Shown piece by piece: positions 24,801 to 37,100 of a stretch of DNA of 64,000 bases. Every line of letters begins with the position of its first letter. The first letter of the stretch is position 1. The stretch lies in contig OX359202.1 in the NCBI GenBank assembly GCA_947172415.1, positions 4,946,899-5,010,898 on the forward strand, written 5' to 3'. The DNA is from Chondrosia reniformis. Lineage: Eukaryota; Porifera; Demospongiae; Chondrillida; Chondrillidae. Position numbers and translations under genes: made by a program. The notes beneath the pieces are model-generated. The model was given only the letters and a program-made list of their open reading frames with translations, ran no database searches and had not been told where the DNA came from.

Positions 24801-27800
24801 AGTGATTATCCATATTAAAATATAACTACACATGTATATCCATACAAATTGACTAAGTCTTGCCCTATCTTTCAAACTGTCCTTAATAATTTCTCCCACA
24901 TACGTAAAAGTGGATATATAATTATACTACGTATTACAACTCATGTTTGGCTTGCCTATAATACATGCTCAATGAAGGAAGAAAGAGAAGAAACCCAACG
25001 ATATCCTCATCCAAGGTTCTTTAGGTTTACCCTAAGTTACTAGTCTAAGAAAATTGTGTTTTAAGTCTATCCTCTTTATAAAGTCTATCCTCTTTATAAA
25101 GTCTATCCTCTTTATAAAGTCTATCCTCTTTATAAAGTTTATCCTCTTTATAAAGTTTATCCTCTTTATAAAGTCTATCCTCTTTATAAAGTCTATCCTC
25201 TTTATAAAGTCTATCCTCTTTATAAAGTCTATCCTCTTTATAAAGTCTGTATATCCATTTTATGCTTAGCTTCAAAGATATGATAACCACAATGTTTAGA
25301 ATATAGTGTTCTACGTATATCGCTATGCTAAAGATCATATCAGTGACATCTTGTCACTTTAAAGGAAGAAGTCGTGTGTATGTCATAATCCATTAGGTGT
25401 GGGTTATATGTTTACAAAATAAACAAAGGAGAGAATGGTTGCTTCACAAACCACATTGTATTTCGGTACAAATGGGTGTGCCCTAATCCATATATACCCA
25501 CACACCTCATGTTTTGATACCAACAAGGAATGAAAGTTTGTAAAGTAACTGAAAAAACAATGACTTATTCTAACGGTAATTTATAACATCACTACACTGG
25601 CTACTATAGCAGTTCAGTATTGTGATATGGCACTTTGTTCATACTGTTTAAACACAAACTTTCCAATGAAATATTACAACATTTAATAAATGACAAAGTT
25701 ACACCTACGTACCAGAGAATTCCTCAAATCACCAAGGATATCCCATAAATCTTTGATGGTCACCATGCCAACAAAAAGGATCACAAAGAGTCCAACAAAC
25801 TTTACACTGCATTACAAATTGAAGAAAATTATTGCAAAAATACATCACACAGTATTAAAAATACGTACGCACATCACACAGTCTTAAAATACGTACATTA
25901 CACAGCCTTAAAAATACGCACATCACACAGTCTTAAAAATACGCACATCACACAGTCTTAAAAATACGCACATCACACAGCCTTAAAAATACGCACATCA
26001 CACAGTCTTAAAAATACGTACGTACATCACACAGTCTTAAATCACACAGTCTTAAAAAGGCAAGCAAATGAAGATAAAAAGGAATGGTAACACACAAAGG
26101 AGCACTCAATGGACAGCATATTAAAGAAAAGTCACTCAGGTAGTACGTATATCCGGCTAACCCAATGGAGAAGGAGAGCGTGCAACCACATATAAATAGC
26201 CACCACCACCACTCCAAGGAGAAGGGAATGTCTCGACAGTCCATGAACTTGAAGGCTGTCATGACAGATGCAGCAATGAAGCAGATCAGCGGAGGATCCA
26301 ACAGAATGTACTGAGTCAGACTCAACAAACCAGTATCTAGAGGTGGAGAGGTGGGAGGGGCAGTGTGAGAGGTGGGAGGGGCAGTGTGGAGAGGTGGAAG
26401 GGGTAGGGAGAGGTGGGAGGGGTAGGGAGAGGTGGGAGGGGCAGTGTGAGAGGTGGGAGGGGCAGTGTGGAGAGGTGGAAGGGGTAGGGAGAGGTGGGAG
26501 GAGCAGTGTGAGAGGTGGGAGGAGCAGTGTGAGAGGTGGGAGGAGCAGTGTGAGAGGTGGGAGGAGCAGTGTGAGAGGTGGGAGGGGCAGTGTGGAGAGG
26601 TGGAAGGGGTAGGGAGAGGTAAGAGGTTAAAAGAATAGGTTTCTACATCCAAAACAATTTATAGTCAACAAAGACATGTGGCTAAAAAGAGGTTATAATC
26701 AAAAGAAAAATACAAGTAAGTCAAAAGAAAAAAGAAAATGAAATTTAAAAAATGGTGATGAAGCACCTGCTAGCTATAAGTACATATAGCTAGCTATAAG
26801 TACATATACGTAGCTAGCTATAGATAGAACAATACATACTGAAAATAACAATCAGTCGAAACCTTTTCAATGAGTTTGAAAATTGTGAATTTCATTTTCA
26901 ATGCTTACCACAAATGAGAAAAGAAGAAGATATCACAGCAGCGGTGCAGGAGTTGGTTAACTCGTGGACAGTCATATAGGCAATTGGTACAATCAGAATT
27001 CCAAAGATGGCACACAACTAAAGAAGAAAGGTTACATTGCAATACAACACTACAAAGAAACACTTGTCTAGGGGTGTATTGTATGTAGTAAAATGTCCAT
27101 TTCTTAGTGTTGAAATGTCTATTGCATTTAAACAGACAAGCATTTCTTGATTTCTCATTCTTCAACTTCAAGGATGTGTTCTGCGTATGCATGGATACAA
27201 GTTGTACAATTCATTCCTTTCTCTCCTCGCTCACACCTCCCTCTCCTCGCTCACACCTCCCTCTCCTCGCTCACACCTCCCTCTCCTCGCTCACACCTCC
27301 CTCTCCTCGCTCACACCTCCCTCTCCTCTCTCACACCTCCCTCTCCTCGCTCACACCTCCCTCTCCTCGCTCACACCTCCCTCTCCTCGCTCACATCTCC
27401 CTCTCCTCGCTCACACCTCCCTCTCCTCGCTCAAACCTCCCTCTCCTCGCTCACACCTCCCTCTCCTCGCTCACACCTACCAGTCTCATCCCATAGTAGC
27501 TGTGATCTTCATACTTGTCCCCCGGCTTATCAAATGCGAATGTTCCATTGTACCCTGACACGTACCCAGCAGCAGCAATCAACAGCTTACCCAGAGGAGG
27601 GTGCACGTCAAAGAAGAAGCTTCCATTGAGGTAGTAGCTGGCATGCTTGCCAAAGTGGGTCTCATCCCAACTGCCATAATAAATCAGGTAATTCAATTAT
27701 AGCTTAAACCGCAAGATAACTCGGTTCTGCTTCAGATATTAGATATTACCATAACAAGAGACTTACCATACATGGTCCGGTTCGTTTAATTTATAAAGCC

Positions 27801-28074
27801 GTGTACCAATTGCCGCAAATATAACGATCAAATAACCAACAACTACAGCCATATGCGACGAGTCGAGCGGTGAAATGTAAAACAATGTCGGGAGATATTT
27901 CCTGACGACACCTTGGTCCGTCTTCTCCTTAGCACCGTCGTCAGTCTTCTTTTTGGGCTCTTCGACCTGAGCATCGTCAGTCTTCTTTTTGGACTCTTCT
28001 ACCTTTGCGTCCGAATCGCTGTCATCCTTCTTTTCCGTTATTTCACTATCTTTTGAATTTCTACTAGCCATCAT
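5909..28074 (-). CDS. POMT2: protein O-mannosyltransferase 2 (POMT2)
   Basis: Twenty exons in coding order: 27767-28074, 27481-27670, 26909-27017, 26147-26336, 25713-25806, 24210-24316, 22244-22326, 22077-22186, 20741-20813, 19854-19908, 19494-19572, 19255-19406, 16649-16737, 15751-15827, 12167-12238, 11276-11326, 8106-8211, 7115-7255, 6569-6680, 5909-6014. Together they encode 767 aa (human about 750) with every phase matching. It transfers mannose from dolichyl-phosphate-mannose to Ser/Thr in the ER, with POMT1 as partner. Evidence: the catalytic DE pair in [15 protein letters not shown] (residues 105-106), [26 protein letters not shown], a MIR-like luminal region (about 390-580) with [30 protein letters not shown], and the C-terminus [10 protein letters not shown]. 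An acidic/Lys-rich N-terminal tail precedes the first helix. The smallest intron is 57 bp (22187-22243). The exon 4 donor (GTACTA) is weak. Confidence 0.96.
7010..7085 (-). mobile_element. family A fragment in POMT2 intron
   Basis: Carries the family end only (AAGCTCTCTTCAGGTTTAG, TAGTTCCCTATAGGC, TAGCATGTAGGAAAATGG). It lies just downstream of the donor of POMT2 exon 18 (7115-7255). Confidence 0.6.
8212..11275. other. long POMT2 intron, mostly unremarkable
   Basis: AT-rich intron with no supported exon on either strand. The only clear structure is a GGAT/GGGTGGAT tandem array at 11092-11187. TACGTA and GTACGTAC palindromes are scattered through it. Confidence 0.5.
11092..11187. repeat. GGAT-type microsatellite
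   Basis: TGGA tetranucleotides with interspersed GGGTGGAT variants, about 96 bp, ending about 90 bp from the donor of POMT2 exon 16 (11276-11326). The Met/Asp/Gly/Trp open frame across it is a repeat artefact. Confidence 0.9.
14692..14886. mobile_element. palindromic element, family B
   Basis: Long inverted repeat: GAGCATCTAGAGATGCAG on the left is answered by CTGCACCTCTAGATGTTC on the right. A centre reads TTGACCCGGGGGTCTTTTCAG, and the end carries TTAGAAGAAATC. Same family as 48315-48480, 50116-50291, 58346-58550 and 59621-59825. No coding capacity. Confidence 0.75.
15367..15660. repeat. 85-bp direct repeat, about 3.5 copies
   Basis: Phase markers GCAGATACAAAG recur at 15379, 15464, 15549 (one change) and 15644, so the period is 85 bp with a 10-bp insertion in the last copy. 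It lies about 90 bp from the donor of POMT2 exon 14 (15751-15827). Two units contain GTAAGT on the minus strand. Confidence 0.8.
17688..17750. mobile_element. family B fragment
   Basis: Contains only the outer arm of the palindromic family (GGATTTCTTCTAACTGTGT, AACTTATCTTTTGAAAG), in a POMT2 intron. Confidence 0.5.
18155..18260. repeat. 24-bp tandem repeat, about 4.5 copies
   Basis: Unit contains AGAGAGGTAGCTAATTTG and TATATC, with near-identical copies. Mid-intron and not near an exon. Confidence 0.9.
18850..18975. mobile_element. family B half-copy
   Basis: Has the centre TTACTGAAGAAGACCTCCAG and one arm, CTGCATCTCTAGACGCTC. It directly abuts the 23-bp minisatellite that begins at 18983. 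Confidence 0.6.
18983..19254. repeat. 23-bp minisatellite made of the POMT2 exon 12 splice donor
   Basis: About 12 copies. On the minus strand each unit reads ATGGTAGGTCACATG plus ACAACCCT. The true donor of the exon at 19255-19406 is AAATG|GTAGGTCACATGG, so every unit repeats the exon's last ATG and the first 12 bases of the intron. The array begins at the splice site itself. Confidence 0.93.
20183..20307. mobile_element. palindromic element, family C
   Basis: Inverted arms GGTTGAGTATCAGCAAC and GTTGCTGACATAAACATTTC flank a centre GGAAGACCTCCAGATTGAAA. A sister copy is at 62713-62816. It lies in a POMT2 intron. Confidence 0.65.
21580..22040. repeat. compound CA microsatellite and 33-bp minisatellite
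   Basis: Long (CA)n runs alternate with repeated ACACTACACAGACCTGTAG blocks followed by ACACA and TTGTCAC. About eight blocks are present, the last four in uninterrupted tandem. The array ends 36 bp from the donor of POMT2 exon 8 (22077-22186). Confidence 0.92.
24980..25080 (-). mobile_element. dispersed element, family D
   Basis: Shares GATATCCTCATCCAAGG, TCTTTAGGTTTACC and AGTCTAAGAAAATTGTG with a reverse-complement copy at 29700-29812. Its outer end passes straight into an 18-bp tandem array. Confidence 0.7.
25064..25250. repeat. 18-bp minisatellite grown from a family D element end
   Basis: About ten copies of TCTATCCTCTTTATAAAG. The sister element at 29700 carries a single copy of the corresponding sequence (TATCCTCTTTAGGC in reverse complement). 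The array therefore looks like expansion of the element's terminus. It sits in a POMT2 intron, away from exons. Confidence 0.85.
25833..26062. repeat. 25-bp minisatellite filling POMT2 intron 4
   Basis: About eight copies of ACATCACACAGTCTTAAAA plus TACGC. It occupies most of the 340-bp intron between exons 26147-26336 and 25713-25806. The last, degenerate unit lies about 27 bp before the acceptor. Confidence 0.9.
26337..26625. repeat. pyrimidine-tract minisatellite abutting the POMT2 exon 4 acceptor
   Basis: Units of about 19-21 bp. On the minus strand they read CTCCCACCTCTCCACACTGC, ending in TCCACCTCTAG|ATACTGG at the true acceptor. The array supplies about 280 bp of polypyrimidine tract immediately upstream of the exon at 26147-26336. 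Gly/Glu/Trp-rich open frames across it are artefacts. Confidence 0.9.
27222..27480. repeat. 20-bp minisatellite in register with the POMT2 exon 2 splice donor
   Basis: About 13 copies. On the minus strand the unit is GGGAGGTGTGAGCGAGGAGA. The true donor reads CTG|GTAGGTGTGAGCGAGGAGA. The first intronic bases are thus one more unit, in which the donor GT is intact and is replaced by GG in the other copies. A secondary GTGTGAG remains in nearly all units. Confidence 0.93.
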
Positions 28075-28160
28075 AAACTTCAAATTTCAGATCGCAAAAT
28101 GTACTCCACAGATCGAACCCCAATTAAGCCGCCATTTATAAGAGGGTGGTGTCTAAAAAA
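28075..28160. promoter_or_regulatory. 86-bp shared POMT2/GSTZ1 promoter
   Basis: Start codons of the two divergent genes are only 86 bp apart. An inverted pair of a YY1-like motif is present: GCCGCCATTT at 28128-28137 and AAATGGCGGC at 28159-28168. The second overlaps the GSTZ1 start codon. No TATA box is placed for either gene. Confidence 0.75.
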
Positions 28161-30169
<2,009 letters not shown>

Positions 30170-31890
30170 TATTATAGAACTAAATGAACTATAGAAGTGT
30201 TATACTTTCCTATTATTATTGATATTTTGAGTGCATCGTGTTCATATACATATGCACACTAGGACTGTCTGCCCCATTTTGCACTGAATAAGAAAACAAA
30301 TTTATAGAAGAAGACAGTAAATATATGATCATGAATTGAAAATTCTATTTAATTTGTAGTTGAAATTTGTGAAATATTATAGTTATATTAAACATAATAA
30401 TAATAATAATCAATTGCAATATACAAGTTACATTATATAACATCAATAATATATTGTAGTAATGATATACGTATACAATAAAGAGAGGATCTATACATGT
30501 AAATGGGCCCTCGAGCGCTGAAGTTACATCAACATCAACAATAACATGGAAGGAAGGAAGGAGCAATCTCCAATTAAGTAGTACACTTCATTATTAATAT
30601 ATATAATATCATGCGTATATAAAATCAGAATAATGTGACAGTGGGGCATTATTCTATTTTTGTAAAGCTGGCCTTGTTTCTAGTTGGTTCTAAACATTTT
30701 TAGGGGGTGACTTTGCAATCATTTTATGTGTAGTTTGAATAAACAATTCTAAAGAACGTGGAAACGAACCCTGATGCAACCATAACAGAACCAAACCTTC
30801 CTTGGCCTAAAATTGAGAAATTATTGAATAACTTTTTTCTAATGAATTTGTATTTTTGTCATGACTTAGTAACTAGTAACTCCCAGCTACTGTAATTCAG
30901 CTACTGTAATAACATGCTTAACAGGTTCTCTGTATCCTATAGATCAGTTTGCCTTGTTATTTGGCTATGAAACTCTACAATCCCTTTGAGCAAGATTATT
31001 ATTGCTTGAGCTTTTATAGGAAAATTTGAAGGGTTAGTCAGACTTCAGTGTGACATAGACACATTTGGCAAGCTATCTGTTTTCATCACTCTTGTTTTAG
31101 CCTCCTGAGGTCTCATGCAAACTCAGAATACTTGTCAACTCAGTACACATGTATAAAGTGTATATGTATAGTTGTACAATTATACGTGATCTTAGGACTC
31201 TGTTAAATATTCTCTGGACAAACTACTGATTAATAGTCAATTAGCCTTATAACTGAGAGCAATATAAATCTGCCAACCATATGTTCAAAGAATACTTGCA
31301 TGACAGAGGTATACATGTATATCTTAGTAAAGTCTACATGTACAAACTATTAAATCTAAATATTAATCATAAAGCACGCATGCAGTTTCAATTCCAACAT
31401 AGTTTTTGGGCATTGCAAGTTCAAATGATCTAGTGTAAATTGACACCACAAACTAAGCGGAAGAGAAATGTGCAATGAATGGACTACAGGATAGGATGTG
31501 AATATGCAATTTGATTTTTAAAATGGCAGTTGAGTGAAGTTGTTTCTTTTAAAATTAAAATTTTTTAAGGTATGTACCACATTCTAGCAGCTGTGTATGC
31601 GCGCACTTATTTGTCTTCTCTAATGTATTTACAACTTTGTTGTTACTCCTTTATGAACTCGTAGGACTTATCAGAATGCACTGGACATTATCACAGATGA
31701 CAAGTTTGACTAAGAAAGTTACAAATAAATGAACAAGATGATGGGAGATGCTACATGCACAGCTCTGTGAGATTTTGACGTGTATGTACGTACTATATAT
31801 ACTAAAGGACAGCAGTAAATCTTTATTTTTGTATGTACATTAATTAATAACAGATTTAATATATGCTTGTAAATTTTATAAAATAAGCTG
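30170..31890. other. intergenic between GSTZ1 and a seven-helix gene (convergent)
   Basis: No coding exon is supported. A possible GSTZ1 poly(A) signal, AATAAA, lies at 30477-30482, and a minus-strand AATAAA for the next gene is at 31822-31827. An AAT-type run lies near 30399-30412. Confidence 0.5.
31822..31827 (-). terminator. poly(A) signal AATAAA of the seven-helix gene
   Basis: Minus-strand AATAAA about 65 bp downstream of the stop codon at 31891. Confidence 0.5.
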
Positions 31891-33381
31891 TCAGTTAGCT
31901 AGTTCTTCATATCCAGCTTTTTCTATTGGGCTTTGTAATTTCAGGACTTCACTTTTACTTTGCATTTTGTTGTATAAAATCTTCATAAGGCTGGCAACTA
32001 TTACACCAATTAATGTTAAAATCAACCCACTTGAGAATGAGAACAGATTTGAAAAATCACTTGATGCCAAGTCGAAAAGTGTCCTGCTAAATACCCATAT
32101 AATCTGTCGCATACCAATGAACATGAAGCCCAATCCACACGACAGACAAATTGAATAGATGCAATTTGCCACACATTTCTTTTCTAACCTAGTTTTGCAT
32201 ATACACAACTTGAATATGTTACACAACAACTGCAAAACCGAGCAGATTGCATAAGCCATAAATATGACAAAGCAAGTAAGACAGATGATGTGTCCAGTTG
32301 CATAAGCTGTAATTAAAGGCCAGCTAATTAGTCCCAATGTAAGCATGTATATATAGTGGATAAGAAACTGACATATCATAACGACACCTAAGAAAATACA
32401 GAAATCACTGAAGTGTTGTTTCTTAAAATGCAAAATAGCCATTCTTACAGAAGTAATTGCAACTGCCATTGCTGAAAAAATCCAAAATATCTTCAAGTAG
32501 AAGATAGTCTGCTGCCAGCTAGAGTCACCATAATGGATATCATAGGCCTCTTTCAGACTGAACACATAATAGTATAATATTATGCCCATCACAGACACAA
32601 CTGTAGTTACAACAAAGTTCCTCCATTTTCTGTATCTATTGTGAAGGTGCAGGATATTCTCCTTTGAAATCAGAAGTAATGTATGGAAGATTATGGTTAA
32701 TCCGGAAGGCAGGGCAACCAATACACAAACAATTATAAGAGGCTTGTTCAATGCCATTTTATCTTCCATTTCAGGATCATATGCAGCCTGTAATACTCCC
32801 ACATTTGGATTTATCTTTTGAAAATTGTAAAGTCCATTGGTAATAGCTTGTAAGGCTTTTGAAATATCCTACATACAATGTTACAAAACAGGTGTGAATC
32901 TTATCATATATTGTCTTAACAGATACATACCTAATCATATATACAAGTGATCTAATTCACTTACCCAGACAGTGTTGCAAAATGGATTTGCTAGCTTAAC
33001 CTTTTTAAATGGAGCATGGGTCCCATAGGTTGTGTCTGGAAACATTAAGCAGTAGAGAATGTCACATCTTATAAAAGTGAAGACTGCTGAGCGAAACAGA
33101 ACAAATTTGAGGTTACTGGACTCGTAGGTACAATTATCTTGAGTGTCACCCCATGCATAGGAACATTCTTTGCTAACATTAGCCAGATTTACAGTAGGTT
33201 GCAAAATCTCTACATAAATCTCTTGAACTTTAGAAAGGCTATCCATAACATCTTCTTCAATAACTCTAGAGAGGTCAGCATATAATTTATCAGTATTATT
33301 ATTACAAATATAGCCTTCCTTTGCTAAGGCCTTGCGCCCCATCACTGCAAGCAATCCAATGAAAAAGAAAAACAACTTCAT
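31891..33381 (-). CDS. seven-helix membrane protein with signal peptide, unknown family
   Basis: Exons 32965-33381 and 31891-32868 give 464 aa, with an intron in phase 0. A hydrophobic signal peptide (MKLFFFFIGLLAVMG) starts an extracellular domain of about 150 aa. That domain has several cysteines and N-glycosylation sites (NNNT, NVS, NCT). Seven hydrophobic helices follow from about residue 182 to 440, starting LIIVCVLVALPSG and ending LILTLIGVIVASL. A short tail ends in AGYEELAN. The topology is that of a GPCR-like receptor. I see no DRY, NPxxY, GPS or other class motif, so it could equally be a lineage-specific multi-pass protein. It sits in tandem with the SRCR receptor gene, 0.8 kb apart. 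Confidence 0.85.
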
Positions 33382-34183
33382 CAAGTTTTTTCAAATTTGA
33401 CTAAATTAAGGCACACAATTTAAACTCAGGAACTTCTAGACTTCTAGGAACTATATAGTGAAATATTTTTTTCTGCATGGCCTTAAGTACATGCACCCTT
33501 TATTACAGTAATTGAATTTAAATGCTAATATACCGATGTTCCAAAGTTATACCATTATTGCTATTTATAATTATTATTTGTTACAATGTCTAGCCTACCA
33601 AATTAAAAGGACCCACAAAGTGTATATCCTTGGTACATACTGTAGTTAACACATTACATAAGTCTATATAGAAAAATTTTCTGGGTTTTTTCGTTTTATG
33701 CAGTAAATTATGTTGATGAATGGTTTATGTGCTGAAAATAGTTAAATCAATATATCTAACATACTGACATAAGTGATATGTTGTAGAGAGAGTACTGAAG
33801 CTATATGAAATGCAACATGAACACTTTTCAATCTGTAATTTTTTGAAAGTGGAATATATTTTTTCCTAATAGATGGAATTATATAGCAACAATGACTGAT
33901 GTCTTTCACTGGACATAAATAGTAGCAATGACTGATATCATTCACTGGATATAAATAGTAGCAATCATAGGCATCTTTACAGTAAATGTCTTTGAACAGT
34001 TTATATAGTAAACACACTCAGACTTAAAGAGTTTAACTGTTAATGTTATCATGCATGTTTTGTGTATATACGTACGTAGGTATGCACATACTGTAAGCCT
34101 TTTTTATACTTTCATGCAACTGAACACACAATTAAATTTATGATGACTCATTTTCAAACTTGAAATACTCATCAACCTCTAAC
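33382..34183. other. spacer between two receptor genes
   Basis: No gene is seen. A local duplication is present near 33885-33967, where two copies of AGTAGCAATGACTGAT-type sequence occur about 36 bp apart. Confidence 0.45.
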
Positions 34184-37100
34184 TCATGAAGGTTGATCTT
34201 GCATTGGCATTGTCTCGTAGACCGATCCAATAGGACTATCTTCATGAGCAATTTTATTAGAGCACTCTGCGTCTGGCTCCAGTTCCAGATCTGGCGGTTC
34301 TGGTATTGGCCTTCTCTCCGGCTTAGCTACTGGTACTGATCTTACGTTGACAAATCTATAATCATTATAATTAGATCTGCTAAGAGTGTTATTATCTGGC
34401 TTCTTTTCTTTTTTTGACAGCCTAAATAAGAATATTCAGTGAAGAAGATAAATGGATAAATAGATTTATAACACGTACATGTATTTAGGTATTGTATGTA
34501 ATTTGACTGACTTGTTCCAGAAGATTCCCACTGATACTACTAACACTGCAAACAGTATCACTGTAAGGATGGTTGTTGTCACTATATACACAAAATGTCT
34601 GAATAATCTAAAAACATGACCAGTGCATGGCCAGTGCATGACCAGCGCATGACCAGCGCATGACCAGCGCATGACCAGCGCATGACCAGCGCATGACCAG
34701 CGCATGACCAGCGCATGGCCAGCGCATGACCAGCGCATGACCAACGCATGACCAGCGCATGACCAGCGCATGACCAGCGCATGACCAGCGTATGACCAGC
34801 GCATGACCAGCGTATGGCCAGTGCATGACCAGTGCATGACCAGTGCATGACCAGTGCATGACCAGTGCATGACTAGTTGTCTATAAGAAGGAAATTAAAA
34901 CCTAGAGAGCTTTGGATGAGGATAGCACATATCTTGTCTTTGTCTTCTGCTCCACTAGGCCAGGTACGTAGCTTTTTCTGTGAATATCTTCTTAATCAGT
35001 AATATATTCCAATACAATAAATGTCAAGCATTATGAATGTAACATGAAGAAGCACAACAAAGGTCCAGGAGTGTATACGTGGAGAGATACGTAGAATTTG
35101 CTAATGGGTTTATACACATATAAGTACATATACTCCATTGTCTGAATAGAAGCCTGGGCCTTTATTTAGGAATAAAAGAAGCTGAATTCAAAATATTAAT
35201 GAGACCCAGATTCTATACGGTATGTGTATGTATGTATGTACATGCCTACGTTGTATAAGTTTACTCCATTTTCTGAATATTATGTATCTATGTATATACG
35301 TATATACACATACCTACATAGCTTACCTGGCCATGCTAAAGGTATATTACAACAGTCATCAGTAGAAACCTCTATACATTTATGAAAGATATACACATAT
35401 ATTATGTATATATACTGGGATAGTAAACAAAATGGCCTCATAGCACTTCAATACGTACTACCAGTCTGAAAGGTTTCTTCTTCACTCCAGTCTCCCCAAC
35501 CTTCATGTACTAGTGCTCTGCACCTTATGGCATACTCAGTACCAGCTGTCATTCCATCAATTTTGACTGAAGGCTCTTTACTTTCGAATACAGAATGGAG
35601 AGATTCTGATGTTACTTCCACTTCGTACTTCAGTACATCCTCAGGGTAAAGTCTTTCTGGTAGTTGTAGGACTAAGTTAGCAGACATTTCCTCTACAACA
35701 ATGCTGTGAATGCTTATATCTGCAAAATATAGAGGATAGGCATGATTTAGCATAAATAGTGTATTTAAATATACATTTGAGACTCATTCAGTTTATGCCT
35801 GCTGATCATGATCAATTAATAAATAAAAGACTGACCTAGGAGAGACGTTTCAACTGTTATAAATGTACTGCCAACTGAAATATTATTATGAAATATCTCT
35901 ACTTCAATTTTATACACAGTGCTGCTTTTTAATCCAGTTACGTTAAAGAATGGTCCTCTTGTTGTCCCAATATATACTTTGTTCTTATAAAATTTATACT
36001 CTGTTTTTACACCTTCATCAAAGAATACAAAATCATAAATGCTTATTATAACAAAATTGTGTGATCTCTCTTGGACGTCCAAAAGCACTATAAAGGAAAA
36101 GAACATGACACTAAAAATTATAAAATTAAAGAATTTAACATTGACAATATACAATATTGATCTAAGAGAACTGTGAGCTAATATATGTATATATATACAT
36201 AAAATAAAAAAGGTGAAATACGTATATACATAACAAATTGAAGTTATATGATCAAAACCACAAGTATAATCATCCTCAAACATCAAGAAGGATAACCATG
36301 AAAGAAGCAATTGCTGGGAATTGAACTCATGCAGGGCAGCTGGTTATTACCATCAGTGCTCTGTCACTGAGCTACAGTATGTATATATAATTATTACAGC
36401 AATGCTTCTCTCCTCTTGTTATTGTATGTATACCTCCTTTATCTTTACGTTCCAAAGGGTGTATACACTCTACTGCTACGTCCTTTCCATGGTTACAGGA
36501 AAATGACGTTTCAACAACTTGTGTAGTAAAGCAATCAAGGATTGTACTTTCATTTCCATGGCAGTCTACCATGTCCAAATTTATTTTTCCAGCTCCAGGT
36601 AAGTAAAAAACCTTTACAGCAAACTGAAATCCAAGTTGCCTACAAGCTACGTCTGCATCTCTCAAGGTCCAGCTATTATCACAAATGGTACCCCAAGTGC
36701 CCTCAATTTTTATTTCTAAGCGTCCATTGAAAATTTGATTGATGAGTCCAATATTTTCATATTCTCTTTCATCAACAAGTCTCAATTGCCCATCTGCAAT
36801 GAAGCATTATAACCATATATTATTTATACTAGGTTACGTAGTATAGATAATCTATGTTATAACTATATATATTTTCTGATTGACATGCACCTACATATAT
36901 ACTAACCTTTATAGCAGGTAACTCCTGCATTCTCATTCAATGTACAATCATGGGTATTATATCCTCTGTGATTACACTCAAAGAGAGATAGCTCCTCACC
37001 AGTACATTTCAGATCATCCAATATTATTGTGGCTGATCCAACTCCAAACACGTCTTTTCCTTCGTGTGCAGTCAGTGCATAAGAATACCCAAGTTGTCGA

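Noticed and set aside
25045..25338. Leu-Tyr-Lys-Glu-Asp repeat protein
   Set aside because: An 18-bp minisatellite in an intron; the antisense frame is open too.
26343..26652. Gly/Glu/Trp-rich and Pro/Ser/His-rich open frames
   Set aside because: Product of the GAGGTGGGAGG minisatellite; only 26147-26336 on the minus strand is a real POMT2 exon.
27107..27629. Three overlapping Pro/Ser/Leu-rich plus-strand frames of up to 160 aa
   Set aside because: All three frames are open because the 20-bp unit lacks stops; they run antisense across POMT2 exon 2.
34466..34870. His/Trp/Ser-Cys/Ala repetitive proteins on the minus strand
   Set aside because: An 11-bp repeat reads open in all three frames; the only coding part is the transmembrane exon 34512-34581.
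36300..36376. Functional tRNA gene
   Set aside because: A- and B-box are good, but the acceptor stem does not pair and the anticodon arm has mismatches and no proper U33.
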